Translations under genes and position numbers: made by a program
Assembly (NCBI GenBank): GCA_016716235.1
Contig: JADJWS010000001.1
Location: 1,302,001-1,366,000, forward strand
Reading direction: 5' to 3'
DNA from: Candidatus Defluviilinea gracilis
GTDB taxonomy: Bacteria; Chloroflexota; Anaerolineae; Anaerolineales; Villigracilaceae
DNA length: 64,000 nucleotides
The notes under the pieces: model-generated
What the model saw: only the letters and a program-made list of their open reading frames with translations
Told to the model about the DNA's origin: nothing
The model's database searches: none
Shown here: in pieces, positions 7,669 through 16,105 of the stretch
How the letters are laid out: every line of letters starts with the position of its first letter
How positions within the stretch are numbered: the first letter of the stretch is position 1

Positions 7669-9336
7669 ATGACTGTGGATACCGAGCGCGTCGACAACTT
7701 GCGTAAAAAGACCATCAATGGACAATCCATGAAGCGGCTGGTGGAGGCGGGCATGATCTGGCTGCGCGTCAACCAGCAGACCGTCAACGCGCTGAACGTG
7801 TTCCCCGTCCCAGACGGCGACACCGGCACGAACATGACGTTGACCATGCAATCGGCATGGAACGAGATCAAAGATTCGGGTCATCGCAAGATCAGCGAGA
7901 TGGCGGCGGGCGTGGCAAAAGGCGCGTTGATGGGCGCGCGCGGCAACTCGGGCGTGATCCTTTCGCAGATCTGGCGCGGGTTCGCGCGCGCGGTGCATGA
8001 ACGCGAAACATTAGATGGCGAGTCGCTCGCCAAAGGATTCGCCGAAGCGCGCGATACCGCTTACAAAGGCGTGGTCAAGCCGGTGGAGGGGACGATCTTA
8101 ACCGTCATACGCGGAGTGGCTGACGCAACTGAAGCAGCCCTCCAGTCGACGAGCGACGCGATCACCATCCTTGAAGTGGCGGTGAGAGCGGCAGACGAAG
8201 CCGTCCAGCGGACTCCCGATCTCCTGCCTCTTTTGAAACAAGCCGGTGTCGTCGATTCGGGCGGCAAAGGTTTGTTTTTTATTTTGGAGGGCATGCTGCG
8301 CCACGTGTACGGCGAGTCGCTTGAGGCGCCGTTGATGAGCGTGCAACCGATCTCGGCGATGAATTTGCAGGGCGCGCTCGAAGAAGTGGAAGAGGGGCAG
8401 GATTACGAAGTGGTCGTGGATTTTATGCCGCCCACAAATTTCGATCTGCAACAATTTTATGGGCGGCTCGAGGAGATGGGCACGTCCATTCAAGTGGGCG
8501 AGGGCGAGGGCATGTATCGCATGCACATCCACGTGCCGCTCGAAAAAAGATACGAGCCCATTGATTACATCATGGGGCTTGGCACGATCACCAAAGTGGC
8601 GATGGAAAATTTGCTCGCGCAGATGGACGATATTCAAAAAAGCAAAACGAGCGCGATCTCGTTCGCGCCGGTCGAGCCGGGGCAGATCGCGGTGGTGGTC
8701 GTTTCGCCGGGCGACGGGCTGAGCCGCATCTTCGCCAGCCTCGGCGCGGCGGCGGTCGTCAAAGGCGGGCAGACGATGAACCCCTCCACGCAGGATATTT
8801 TGAAATCGTTCGAAGACCTGCCCACCGACAAAGTGATCATCCTGCCGAACAACAAGAACATCGTCATGGCGGCGAATCAAGCCAGAGATGTGACGGTGAA
8901 ACAGGTCGCGGTGGTGCCGACTCGTTCCGTTCCGCAGGGACTCACGGCGATGCTCTCGCTTCAACCCGACGGGGAGGTTGATTCGGTCGCGGAGAAAATG
9001 GTCAAAGCCCTAGCCGCCGTGCAGACCGGCGACATCACTGTCGCGGTGCGCAATGTGGAGATTGACGGCGTGAACGTGAAAGAGGGTCAAGTGATCGCGC
9101 TGCTCGACGGTAAATTGGTGGCTTCGTCAAATTCAGTGCAAGAGGCTGTCGCATTGTTCCTCGAAAAAGCGAACGCGGCGGAGCATGAACTCATCACATT
9201 TTATTCCGGGCAAGATATGCCCCGCGCCGAAGCCAACCGCATCGCCGATGCGATGCGCGAGAAATATCGCGAACAGGATATCGAAGTGCAAGAGGGCGGG
9301 CAGGAACATTATCAGTTTATTATTTCGGTTGAGTGA
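7669..9336 (+). CDS. fakA: DhaL-domain fatty acid kinase-like protein (YloV/FakA)
   Basis: 555 aa. The N-terminal DhaL domain (about 1-205) has NVFPVPDGDTGTNM, where the Asp residues bind the ATP-magnesium, and GARGNSGVILSQI. The middle and C-terminal part (about 300-555) carries the DegV-accessory region with VVVSPGDGLSRIF and ILPNNKNIVMAANQA. In the known FakAB system this subunit phosphorylates fatty acids presented by a DegV-type FakB; no FakB is in the window. Length fits the family and the asp23 gene upstream is its usual neighbour. Confidence 0.9.
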   Translation: MTVDTERVDNLRKKTINGQSMKRLVEAGMIWLRVNQQTVNALNVFPVPDGDTGTNMTLTMQSAWNEIKDSGHRKISEMAAGVAKGALMGARGNSGVILSQIWRGFARAVHERETLDGESLAKGFAEARDTAYKGVVKPVEGTILTVIRGVADATEAALQSTSDAITILEVAVRAADEAVQRTPDLLPLLKQAGVVDSGGKGLFFILEGMLRHVYGESLEAPLMSVQPISAMNLQGALEEVEEGQDYEVVVDFMPPTNFDLQQFYGRLEEMGTSIQVGEGEGMYRMHIHVPLEKRYEPIDYIMGLGTITKVAMENLLAQMDDIQKSKTSAISFAPVEPGQIAVVVVSPGDGLSRIFASLGAAAVVKGGQTMNPSTQDILKSFEDLPTDKVIILPNNKNIVMAANQARDVTVKQVAVVPTRSVPQGLTAMLSLQPDGEVDSVAEKMVKALAAVQTGDITVAVRNVEIDGVNVKEGQVIALLDGKLVASSNSVQEAVALFLEKANAAEHELITFYSGQDMPRAEANRIADAMREKYREQDIEVQEGGQEHYQFIISVE

Positions 9337-9357
9337 TAGACTCTGTCAGAATTAATT

Positions 9358-9428
9358 GGGACGCAGATGAACGCAGAAAACGCAGATTTTTTCTTTAGAT
9401 CAGCGTAAGTCAGCGTTTATCTGCGTCC
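9358..9428. repeat. Inverted repeat (acgcaga words)
   Basis: Units gacgcagat, aacgcagaa, aacgcagat are mirrored by atcagcgta, gtcagcgtt, tatctgcgtcc around an AT-rich loop. It could serve as a weak terminator of fakA. Confidence 0.65.
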
Positions 9429-9455
9429 AAAACGAGCTTTGCGGTTTTAATTTAA

Positions 9456-10436
9456 ATGTCTCCCACCTTTGATTTTCAAAAATACAACATCGCCGCAGTG
9501 ATTCCCTGCTACCGCGTGGAGCGGGAGATTCAAGCGGTGTTGCGCGCGCTTCCGAAATATATTCACCACATCATCGTGGTGGACGATGCCTCGCCTGATT
9601 CAACGTCGGAAATTGTGGCGGTGATCGCTAAAAAAGATAAACGCATCACGTTGATCCGTCATAATTCGAATCTCGGCGTGGGCGGCGCCATGTTGACGGG
9701 ATTCCGCAAAGCCCTCGAACTCGGCGCGCAGGTCGTCGTCAAAGTGGACGGCGACGGGCAAATGGATACAACCAACCTGCCCGAATTGATCGCGCCGTTG
9801 ATCCATGGTCAGGCGGATTACACAAAGGGGAATCGCTTCCGCGATTTTCAGTCTCTGCAACAAATGCCGTTGATCCGCCGCATCGGGAACATGGGACTGG
9901 GCTTCCTCTCCAAAGCCGCGACGGGCTATTGGAATCTCTTCGACCCCACGAATGGATTCGTCGCCATCCGTTCCGAAGTTTTGTCGCAACTTCCGTTGAA
10001 GGGGATTGATAAAAGTTATTACTTTGAAACTTCGATGCTGGCGAATCTGTATTTGCTCGGCGCGGTGGTGAAGGATGTTCCCATGCCCGCGCGGTATCGG
10101 AGCGAGGTCTCGAACATGCTCATCCATCGCATCCTGTTCCAATTCCCACTCAAATTATTCCGCACCTTAATCAAGCGCGTCCTTCTCAAGAACTTCATTT
10201 ACGATTTCACAATGGGAAGCGTATATGTTTTGGTCGGAACCCCGCTATTCCTCTTCGGCTTGATCTTCGGCGTCGTCAAATGGATTCAATACGCGAGTCT
10301 CAACATCCCCGCGCCCACAGGGACGGTGATGCTCCCCACGCTTTCGGTCCTGCTGGGGATTCAATTCTTGCTCGCGGCAATCGAGAACGATCTGCGGTCT
10401 ACGCCGAAAGAGCCGTTGTCGCCTCCGCTGGCGTAG
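9456..10436 (+). CDS. Family 2 glycosyltransferase with two C-terminal membrane helices
   Basis: 326 aa. GT-A fold residues 9-230: AAVIPCYRVEREI, the nucleotide-binding IIVVDDASPDST, and the metal-binding VVKVDGDGQMD. Hydrophobic segments near 250-275 (GSVYVLVGTPLFLFGLIFGV) and 290-312 (VMLPTLSVLLGIQFLLAAI) are the two-helix tail of DPM1/GtrB-type enzymes, which move a sugar from a nucleotide donor onto polyprenyl phosphate. It stands alone, so the glycan pathway is unknown. Confidence 0.85.
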   Translation: MSPTFDFQKYNIAAVIPCYRVEREIQAVLRALPKYIHHIIVVDDASPDSTSEIVAVIAKKDKRITLIRHNSNLGVGGAMLTGFRKALELGAQVVVKVDGDGQMDTTNLPELIAPLIHGQADYTKGNRFRDFQSLQQMPLIRRIGNMGLGFLSKAATGYWNLFDPTNGFVAIRSEVLSQLPLKGIDKSYYFETSMLANLYLLGAVVKDVPMPARYRSEVSNMLIHRILFQFPLKLFRTLIKRVLLKNFIYDFTMGSVYVLVGTPLFLFGLIFGVVKWIQYASLNIPAPTGTVMLPTLSVLLGIQFLLAAIENDLRSTPKEPLSPPLA

Positions 10437-10460
10437 CCGACGTTCTCTAACACCGGCGCA

Positions 10461-11069
10461 TCAGTCTTTTTGATTCAATATCTGTTCCAGCGCGTCTTTG
10501 AAGACTTCATACGGTTGCGCTCCGACAATCGCGTAACGGTCATTGATGACATAGGTCGGCACGCCCGTCACGCCGATCTGATACGCCCAGCGGACTTTAT
10601 CCACCACGTCTGCCGTGTATTTTTCGCTTCCCACGTCGTTCTGCATCTCGTCCGCGTTCAAGCCCGCTTCTTCTGCCGCGGAGTGAAGCGTCTCCCATTG
10701 ACTTGGGTCACCTCCCTCGGCATACACTTTGCGAAAAAGTATTTTGTGAAATTCGTTCCCCTTGCCGTTCACGCGCGCGTATTCCGTCGCTTCGTGGGCG
10801 AGGCGCGTGTTGTAGACCCGGTCCGTTGAGCGGAATGGCATCCCATACTTTGCGGCGATGGAAGCCAGCCGTTCCTCCGAACCGTTGGCGCGGGCATGCT
10901 TCACGTGTTCGGGCAGGTCGCGTCCCTCGAGCGGCGTATCGAAATACAAATAGAACGGACGCCACTCCACGTCCACTTGATATTCTTCTTTCAACCTCTC
11001 GACCACACCCTGGCCGACATAACACCACGGTCAGATATAATCGGAGAAGATGGTTAGTTTGAAATCCAT
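10461..11069 (-). CDS. DsbA/FrnE-like oxidoreductase, probable selenoprotein (UGA in the CxxC motif)
   Basis: 202 residues if the in-frame TGA at 11031-11033 (codon 13) is read as selenocysteine. The product begins MDFKLTIFSDYI, then UGA, then PWCYVG. The DsbA/FrnE family has CPWCYVG here, so the stop replaces exactly the first redox cysteine. All residues after it fit the family (ERLKEEYQVDVEWRPFYL, GVTGVPTYVINDRYAIVGAQ with the cis-Pro loop). A hairpin suiting a bacterial SECIS follows: arms at 11017-11012 and 11004-10999, 7-base loop AGGGTGT starting 20 bases after UGA. Without recoding the gene would have to start at the GTG/Met near 11006 and lack its active site. selA/B/C are not in the window. 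Confidence 0.85.
10999..11033 (-). promoter_or_regulatory. Candidate SECIS element with the recoded UGA
   Basis: UGA at 11033-11031; 13 bases later a 6-bp stem TCGGCC/GGTCGA (one G-U pair) closes a 7-base loop AGGGTGT with G at the second position. The UGA-to-loop distance (about 20 bases) lies in the range used for bacterial SECIS searches. Confidence 0.65.
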
Positions 11070-11149
11070 GCGTTTTCCTCGATGGTGAATTGTATTGCGC
11101 GATGTTAGACAGTTGTTCCCCGTTGTTTCTTACGGTGCTATTGTTTTTT

Positions 11150-11230
11150 ACCACCAAGGTTACAAAGTACAAAGGAAAATCTATAGGTCTTAAGGTATCA
11201 AACCTTTGTGACCTTGGTGTACTTTGTGGT
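11150..11230. repeat. Inverted repeat (accaaggt/acaaagt words)
   Basis: accaccaaggttacaaagt opposes acctttgtg, accttggtg, tactttgtggt. It sits directly upstream of the adenosine deaminase gene. Confidence 0.65.
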
Positions 11231-11245
11231 TAAAAGGGTTTACCC

Positions 11246-12259
11246 ATGAAAAACTTCGACCCCAAATACAACTCCATTCTCAAAACTGAAATCCATATCC
11301 ACCTCGAAGGCGCAATCCGCACGCAGACGATCATTGATATTGCCAAAGAGTACAAGTTGAAACTTCCCTCGTATGAAGCGGACGAGTTGGATAAGCATGT
11401 GAAGGTCTACGATCAACTGCGCGACTTGGAAACAGTCTTGAAGGCGTTCGGGATTTTCCAAAACAGCATCACCTCGCCAAAAATCGTCGAGCGGATCGCG
11501 TGGGAATTGTTCGAAGATTCGGCAAAGCAAAACATCAAACTCTTTGAAGTGCGCTTCTCGCCCGATTGGGCATTCAGCGGACACAACGTTGACTGGGACG
11601 CCTGTCTCGAAGGTCTGCTCCGCGCCAAAGCCCGCGCCGAAAAAGAATTCGACATGGCGATCTGCTACATCGCCATCACCTCGCGCAGTTTGGGACCCGG
11701 GTCGTGCGTCAAAACCGTGGACTGGGCGATTCGGCATAGGGAACACATTCCCGCGATTGATCTCGCCGACAGCGAACGCGATTTCCCGCTGCGCGAGTTT
11801 GTCCCCTCGATCATGAAAGCCAAAGAAGCGGGCTTGAAAGTCACCATCCACACCGGCGAGGATACGCCCGCCTCGTTCGTCAAAGAGACGATTGAACTCG
11901 CCAGCCCCGACCGCATCGGACATGGGATCCACGCAATTGAAGACATGCGGGTTGTGGAACTCATCAAAGAGCGCGGCATCACGCTCGAAGTCAACCCGTG
12001 GAGCAACTACCTCACCAATTCAGTCCGCGCGATTGAAGAGCATCCGCTCAAGAGATTATTCGACCTCGGCGTGAAAGTGACCATCAACTCCGACGATCCC
12101 GAAGTGTTGGAAACGAATCTCAACAACGAATACCGCATTGCCCATGAAGTTCTCGGCATGAGCATGGATGAGATCGCTGCGTGCAATCGCAACGCCTATG
12201 AAGCGTCGTTTATTCCTGAGGCTGAGAAAAAGAAAATTTGGGAAAGGTATTTTCACTAG
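11246..12259 (+). CDS. add: Adenosine deaminase family protein
   Basis: 337 aa, amidohydrolase-fold deaminase of purine salvage (adenosine to inosine, or a related purine). Metal and catalytic residues are visible in order: HxH in EIHIHLEGA (about residue 18), His in VTIHTGED, the Glu partner in that same motif, GHGIHAIED, and the metal Asp in TINSDDPEV. Length fits the family. Substrate specificity within the group (adenosine, adenine, 6-aminodeoxyfutalosine) cannot be decided from sequence by eye. Preceded by an AAAGGG site after the repeat at 11150-11230. Confidence 0.85.
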   Translation: MKNFDPKYNSILKTEIHIHLEGAIRTQTIIDIAKEYKLKLPSYEADELDKHVKVYDQLRDLETVLKAFGIFQNSITSPKIVERIAWELFEDSAKQNIKLFEVRFSPDWAFSGHNVDWDACLEGLLRAKARAEKEFDMAICYIAITSRSLGPGSCVKTVDWAIRHREHIPAIDLADSERDFPLREFVPSIMKAKEAGLKVTIHTGEDTPASFVKETIELASPDRIGHGIHAIEDMRVVELIKERGITLEVNPWSNYLTNSVRAIEEHPLKRLFDLGVKVTINSDDPEVLETNLNNEYRIAHEVLGMSMDEIAACNRNAYEASFIPEAEKKKIWERYFH

Positions 12260-12262
12260 CAA

Positions 12263-12309
12263 TTGCTTCCGCCGCCGTCCTCGGCGGCGAGGACGCCGCC
12301 TGGAGCAAA
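12263..12309. repeat. GC-rich hairpin, copy 2
   Basis: ttgcttccgccgccgtcc is followed by tcggcggcgaggacgccgcc and tggagcaa. Related to 7132-7198; the ggagcaa end lies 3-10 bases before the Nudix ATG. Confidence 0.6.
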
Positions 12310-12311
12310 TA

Positions 12312-12740
12312 ATGACCCGCGCTCGATTCCCCGTCACTGTGCATTTGTTTTTCTTCCGCGAGAATCAAATCTTGTTGTTGCGCCGATTCAACACGGGGTT
12401 TCGGGACGGCGAGTACAGCGTCCCTGCGGGGCATTTGGAAGGGGGAGAAACGGTGATGGAAGCCGCGGCGCGCGAAGGGGCGGAAGAAGCGGGTGTCAAC
12501 ATCCCATTAAATGGAATGACATTTTCCACTGTCCTGCATCGCATCGAAGGCGAAGAGCGGGTCGATTTCTTTGTCGTGATCAACCAATGGGATGGCGAAC
12601 CGTTCAACGCTGAACCCGATAAGTGTGATGATCTGCGCTGGGTGGATGTGGACGCGCTACCGATGAGCATCATCCCCTATGTGAAGCAGGCGCTGGAGAA
12701 TCATCAAAAGGGGATACCCTTCGACGAGTACAAACAATAA
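12312..12740 (+). CDS. Nudix hydrolase
   Basis: 142 aa. The Nudix box is complete: GHLEGGETVMEAAAREGAEE followed by AGV (about residues 40-62), holding the REXXEE metal site. Nudix enzymes cleave nucleoside diphosphates linked to another group; the substrate here is unknown. The ATG at 12312 follows the ggagca end of the hairpin repeat. Its stop and that of the convergent cyclase gene are one base apart. Confidence 0.88.
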   Translation: MTRARFPVTVHLFFFRENQILLLRRFNTGFRDGEYSVPAGHLEGGETVMEAAAREGAEEAGVNIPLNGMTFSTVLHRIEGEERVDFFVVINQWDGEPFNAEPDKCDDLRWVDVDALPMSIIPYVKQALENHQKGIPFDEYKQ

Positions 12741-12741
12741 T

Positions 12742-14172
12742 TCAAGCATCATCCCTGCGGCGGCGATGGTGGATGCCCTTGTTTTTGTACATCTCATCGT
12801 CTGCCAGGCTGATAAATTTCAACAGCGAATATCCCGCCGCGCTCGTGGACGCGCCGATGGATACGCTTAATTCGGGCTCGCGATAATATTTGTTGTTCAT
12901 CACCACCAGAGACTCCACGCGTTCGATCATGCTCTTTGCTGTATGTTCGTCTGCGCCGGGCATGATGAGGATAAACTCGTCGCCGCCGATACGCGCGGCG
13001 ATCGTTCCATTTTCGATGCTGGCTTTCAACACTTCGGCTGTGCGGCGGATCAATTTATCGCCAGCGCTGTGACCGAACGTGTCGTTTGCCATTTTCAGCC
13101 CGTTCAAATCCACGATGATGAAACTGATTGGATCCTTGCGGCTCGTTTCAAGGTCTTGCAGGGTCTCTTCGAAGAACGCACGGTTGTACAAGCCGGTCAT
13201 CACATCGTGCGTGCCGAGGTAGCGCAGGTATTCCTCCGCTTTTTTCCGCGCGGTCACATCCTGCAACGCCACCAATACCCAATCGAAATCGTTTTCGTGC
13301 CCGGGCATCAACGTCCAATGCAGATGCACATTCACGGGTTCGCCCGTCAATGAATAATTGATTCCCTCGCGCTCGTAATAGGTTTTGCCGTCCCACATAT
13401 CCACGAGTTCGTTTTTGAAATGCTCGCCCATGCTATCGCGAAAAACTTTGCCGAGGTTTGCGAGCAACGAGTCTTTGTCCATCGCCTCGAACAGGCTGAG
13501 CGTTTTGCGGTTCACGTCGAGGACGCGGATCATGCCCATGAAGCGGCGCACAGTTTGAGGGTCCGAGTTGAGATGCGTTCGCAGGTCCGTCACGCCTTGC
13601 GCGCGCAACGAGTCGAATTCCGTTTTGATCGCCGAGTAGTCCTCCTCCCACAACGAGATCGGCGCGTACTCGAACAAATTGTGGAATCGTTTTTCAGCCT
13701 GCTTCAACGCGGTGATATTTTCGATCGCCACCAGCACGCACTCCCACGTGGATTCGCATTCGGGCAAAATGCGCCAGTGCAAACGGATATCGAGCGCTTC
13801 GCCATCCAGCCGATAGTTGACGCCGTCGCCCGACCAGCTCAACTCGCCGTTCCACAACGCCATCAATTCCGAACGCCAATGCTCGCGCATCTCGTCGCGG
13901 AACATTTTGTCGAGATTGGCGAGCAATTCTTTTTCGGTCTTTGCTCCAAATAGATTCAACGTCTCGCGGTTGACATGCGTCACTTTGATCAGCCCAAGAG
14001 TTTTATCAATGTCTTCAGGATGTTCGTTTAGAAATATATCCAAATCGTTCACCCCGCTTGCGCGCAACTTGTCGAAAAATTTTTTTATCCCGCTGTAATC
14101 CTGCTCCCACAATGAAATGGGAGCCTGATCAAAGAGACTTTCAAAATGATCCCCAGCCTTTGGCTTTGGCAT
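12742..14172 (-). CDS. Diguanylate cyclase with two PAS-like sensor repeats
   Basis: 476 aa, no membrane segment. Two homologous PAS-like units (about 10-145 and 160-300) each start with PISLWEQDYSGIKKFFDKL or PISLWEEDYSAIKTEFDSL, showing an internal duplication. The GGDEF domain (about 310-475) has HDVMTGLYNRAFFEE and the intact active site RIGGDEFILIMPGADE, so it should make cyclic di-GMP from GTP. No RxxD inhibitory site is seen upstream of GGDEF. The ATG follows an AAGGAGAG site, and a leftward TATAAT (14193-14198) lies just upstream. Confidence 0.88.
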   Translation of the reverse strand: MPKPKAGDHFESLFDQAPISLWEQDYSGIKKFFDKLRASGVNDLDIFLNEHPEDIDKTLGLIKVTHVNRETLNLFGAKTEKELLANLDKMFRDEMREHWRSELMALWNGELSWSGDGVNYRLDGEALDIRLHWRILPECESTWECVLVAIENITALKQAEKRFHNLFEYAPISLWEEDYSAIKTEFDSLRAQGVTDLRTHLNSDPQTVRRFMGMIRVLDVNRKTLSLFEAMDKDSLLANLGKVFRDSMGEHFKNELVDMWDGKTYYEREGINYSLTGEPVNVHLHWTLMPGHENDFDWVLVALQDVTARKKAEEYLRYLGTHDVMTGLYNRAFFEETLQDLETSRKDPISFIIVDLNGLKMANDTFGHSAGDKLIRRTAEVLKASIENGTIAARIGGDEFILIMPGADEHTAKSMIERVESLVVMNNKYYREPELSVSIGASTSAAGYSLLKFISLADDEMYKNKGIHHRRRRDDA

Positions 14173-14217
14173 GGCATCTCTCCTTTTGATTGATTATACA
14201 GCGGGGCTATGCTTCGC

Positions 14218-14246
14218 TTGTGTACAATTCTGAAAGAAGATATGAT
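14218..14246 (+). promoter_or_regulatory. Promoter of a probably leaderless gene
   Basis: TTGTGT (14218-14223), 17-base spacer, TATGAT (14241-14246), then only 6 bases to the ATG at 14253. Transcription should begin at or next to the start codon. Confidence 0.55.
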
Positions 14247-14252
14247 GCTGTC

Positions 14253-14939
14253 ATGGGATTTTTACTTTTGGAAGGCGGAGCGGAATTCGGCGGGCGGATG
14301 CGCGAACCAGACCTGCGCTCCATCGAACTCGCAGGCGGATTCGACGCCCCGCTTCGCATCGTCCCTGCGGCTGCCTCGCCCGACCGCAACCACCTCCGCG
14401 CGGGAGGCAACGGCGTCCGCTGGTTCGAGTCACTCGGCGCGCAGGATGTTGAATCACTGCCATTGATCGACAAACCCAGCGCGAACGATGATTCAATTGC
14501 AAAATCTCTGCGCGAGGCAAAGTTGATCTACCTGCTCGGCGGCTTCACGCATTATCTCGGTCAGACATTGAAAGATAGTTTGGCATGGAAGGCTTGCATC
14601 GAAGCATTTGAAAACGGCGCAGTCATCGCGGGTTCAAGCGCGGGCGCGATGGTGATGTGTGAGTTTTATTATGACCCGTACGAAGGGAAAATTCACGAGG
14701 GATTAAATCTGGTGGGCAATTCGCTCGTCTTGCCGCATCACAACACATTTGGTAAAGGCTGGGCATCCTCGCTCTTGAAACAGATTCCCCACGTCACATT
14801 GATCGGCATTGACGAGCAAACAGGCATGTTAAACGACGCCGAAAATGGAATGTGGAACGTCTACGGCGCGGGGGAGGTGACGTTGTATCGCGAAGATGGC
14901 GTGGAATCGTATGAAGCGGGAAAAACATTTTCGGTTTAG
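14253..14939 (+). CDS. Peptidase S51-like / type 1 glutamine amidotransferase-like protein
   Basis: 228 aa from ATG 14253. The nucleophile elbow GSSAGAMVM (about residue 130) and the LIYLLGGFTHYL block are typical of the S51 family (cyanophycinase, dipeptidase E and relatives), which use a Ser-His-Glu set to cleave Asp-containing peptides. Further family signs are LVGNSLVLPHHN and GIDEQTGML. The frame reaches back to 14190, but the promoter at 14218-14246 lies inside that extension, so the short start is right and the mRNA is probably leaderless. Confidence 0.8.
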   Translation: MGFLLLEGGAEFGGRMREPDLRSIELAGGFDAPLRIVPAAASPDRNHLRAGGNGVRWFESLGAQDVESLPLIDKPSANDDSIAKSLREAKLIYLLGGFTHYLGQTLKDSLAWKACIEAFENGAVIAGSSAGAMVMCEFYYDPYEGKIHEGLNLVGNSLVLPHHNTFGKGWASSLLKQIPHVTLIGIDEQTGMLNDAENGMWNVYGAGEVTLYREDGVESYEAGKTFSV

Positions 14940-15295
14940 AATTCGCACGTAACGCGACATAGAACAAAAATACTCTGACAAGGCGCGTAAGGGGCAGACC
15001 GGGAGAGAAACGGTCGACGGTCCTTGTCCGAGAGGTACACTGCCAGCCATTCCAAATTGGGGGGCCGGGGGGCGGGGGGGGCGGCGGGGCGGAACCCGGA
15101 ACACGCAGCTCAGGCGGGGGTTCTTTACCACGGTCAGACTGGCCGCCTCTGGATTGAGATGAACTTTTCGTCCCGCCCCCGTTTCGGCACGCTTAGTATA
15201 TGTCAGAATAAATTGTTAATGTTCAATATGTCGCGCTACGCCAAATCAAAATCATCAGAAAAGGCGACATTCATGTCGCCTTACGGATTAAGGAT
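14940..15295. other. Intergenic region holding a possible structured RNA
   Basis: 356 bases without a convincing protein gene; the rightward frame at 15024-15440 is out of frame with the exonuclease and lacks codon character. It contains a G-rich, highly foldable tract (14977-15190) listed separately and a gcgacat/atgtcgc palindrome near 15228-15290. Confidence 0.6.
14977..15190 (+). ncRNA. Candidate structured RNA of unknown class
   Basis: Complementary segments seen by eye: GACAAGG (14977-14983) with CCTTGTC (15022-15028); GACCG (14997-15001) with CGGTC (15011-15015); GGCAG (14993-14997) with CTGCC (15040-15044), which crosses the first helix as a pseudoknot; CGGGGGGCGGG (15066-15076) with CCCGCCCCCG (15172-15181); AACCC (15093-15097) with GGGTT (15118-15122). 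It lacks conserved words of RNase P RNA, tmRNA or SRP RNA. It could also be a decayed intron or mobile element. Strand is a guess. Confidence 0.3.
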
Positions 15296-16105
15296 ATGTT
15301 TGATCTCTCCTCTGCGCGTTTTGCATTTCTCGATCTGGAAACTACGGGACTCTCTCCGTGGTTTGGCGATCGCGTCTGTGAGGTGGGAATCGTCGTCACG
15401 GAGGGAAAACGAATCAAAGAGCAGTTTCAACAGTTGGTGAATCCTGAGCGTCCGCTTTCGGTGGGGGCGGCGAGCACGAACGGGTTGACGGATGCCGAGT
15501 TATTGTCGGCGCCGCGATTCGCTGAAGTAGCCGAGTCAATCGTCGGCTTGGTGAATGAAGCGGTGGTCGTCTGTCACAACGCGAAGTTCGACCTGCAATT
15601 CCTCGATAGCGAATTCAAGCGGCTCGGGCGCGACATCCAAATCCCGAATTTGATAGACACGCTGATGATGGCGCGTCTGTATTACGAGATGCCGTCGTAT
15701 AGTTTGGGGTTTATCGCCCAGTCGTTCCATCTGCCGATGACGGTGAAACATCGCGCGTTGGACGGCGCGTTGGCGGCGCGGGGAATCTTCTTTGCGATGA
15801 TGGAACAGATGAAGCAGTTCAACAAACCGCTCGATGAATATATCGGCATTTACAACTCGCCCGCGTGGCCCAATGAGGGGATCGAACTGCCGACCGAATT
15901 GGGCGAAGCGATCTACAGCAACAAGCGCATGTTGATCAAGTATGTTGACGGGGACGGCGAGCAGACCGAACGCTGGATCACGCCGAAGCAAGTGATGGGG
16001 TTGAAGGATTATGTGTATTTGCTCGCGTACTGTCACTTGCGGAACGATGAGCGCAGTTTTCGTTTGGATCGAATTACTCAGGTGCAAGTTGAGGAAGGGA
16101 GTTAG
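15296..16105 (+). CDS. DEDDh 3'-5' exonuclease (DnaQ-like) fused to a WYL-like C-terminal domain
   Basis: 269 aa. The exonuclease domain (1-175) shows FLDLETTGLS with catalytic Asp13 and Glu15, CHNAKFDLQFLD and HRALDGALAA, the DEDDh set of the DNA polymerase III epsilon superfamily. The last ~60 residues (212-269) read MLIKYVDGDGEQTERWITPK, then YVYLLAYCHLRNDERSFRLD, the pattern of a WYL domain, which in other proteins senses nucleic acid or other ligands. This combination is unusual. It may act in DNA repair or in nucleic-acid-triggered degradation; that is inference. A palindrome (16104-16136) follows as likely terminator. Confidence 0.82.
   Translation: MFDLSSARFAFLDLETTGLSPWFGDRVCEVGIVVTEGKRIKEQFQQLVNPERPLSVGAASTNGLTDAELLSAPRFAEVAESIVGLVNEAVVVCHNAKFDLQFLDSEFKRLGRDIQIPNLIDTLMMARLYYEMPSYSLGFIAQSFHLPMTVKHRALDGALAARGIFFAMMEQMKQFNKPLDEYIGIYNSPAWPNEGIELPTELGEAIYSNKRMLIKYVDGDGEQTERWITPKQVMGLKDYVYLLAYCHLRNDERSFRLDRITQVQVEEGS

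Noticed and set aside
8098..8964. A 288-codon leftward frame opposite fakA
   Set aside because: Shadow frame, low-complexity His/Arg composition.
10461..11006. DsbA-like gene as a truncated gene or pseudogene starting after the stop
   Set aside because: The sequence before the TGA is in frame and conserved, the TGA lies exactly at the redox Cys codon, and a suitable hairpin follows; recoding explains more than decay. Not fully excluded.
14977..15190. RNase P RNA, tmRNA or SRP RNA
   Set aside because: The conserved words I would expect (for example GAGGAAAGTC or GGTTCGATTCC) are absent, so no class is assigned.
15024..15440. A 138-codon rightward frame across the G-rich tract
   Set aside because: It overlaps the exonuclease in another frame and its first half is G-run sequence (GGRGAGGAAGR); not protein-like.
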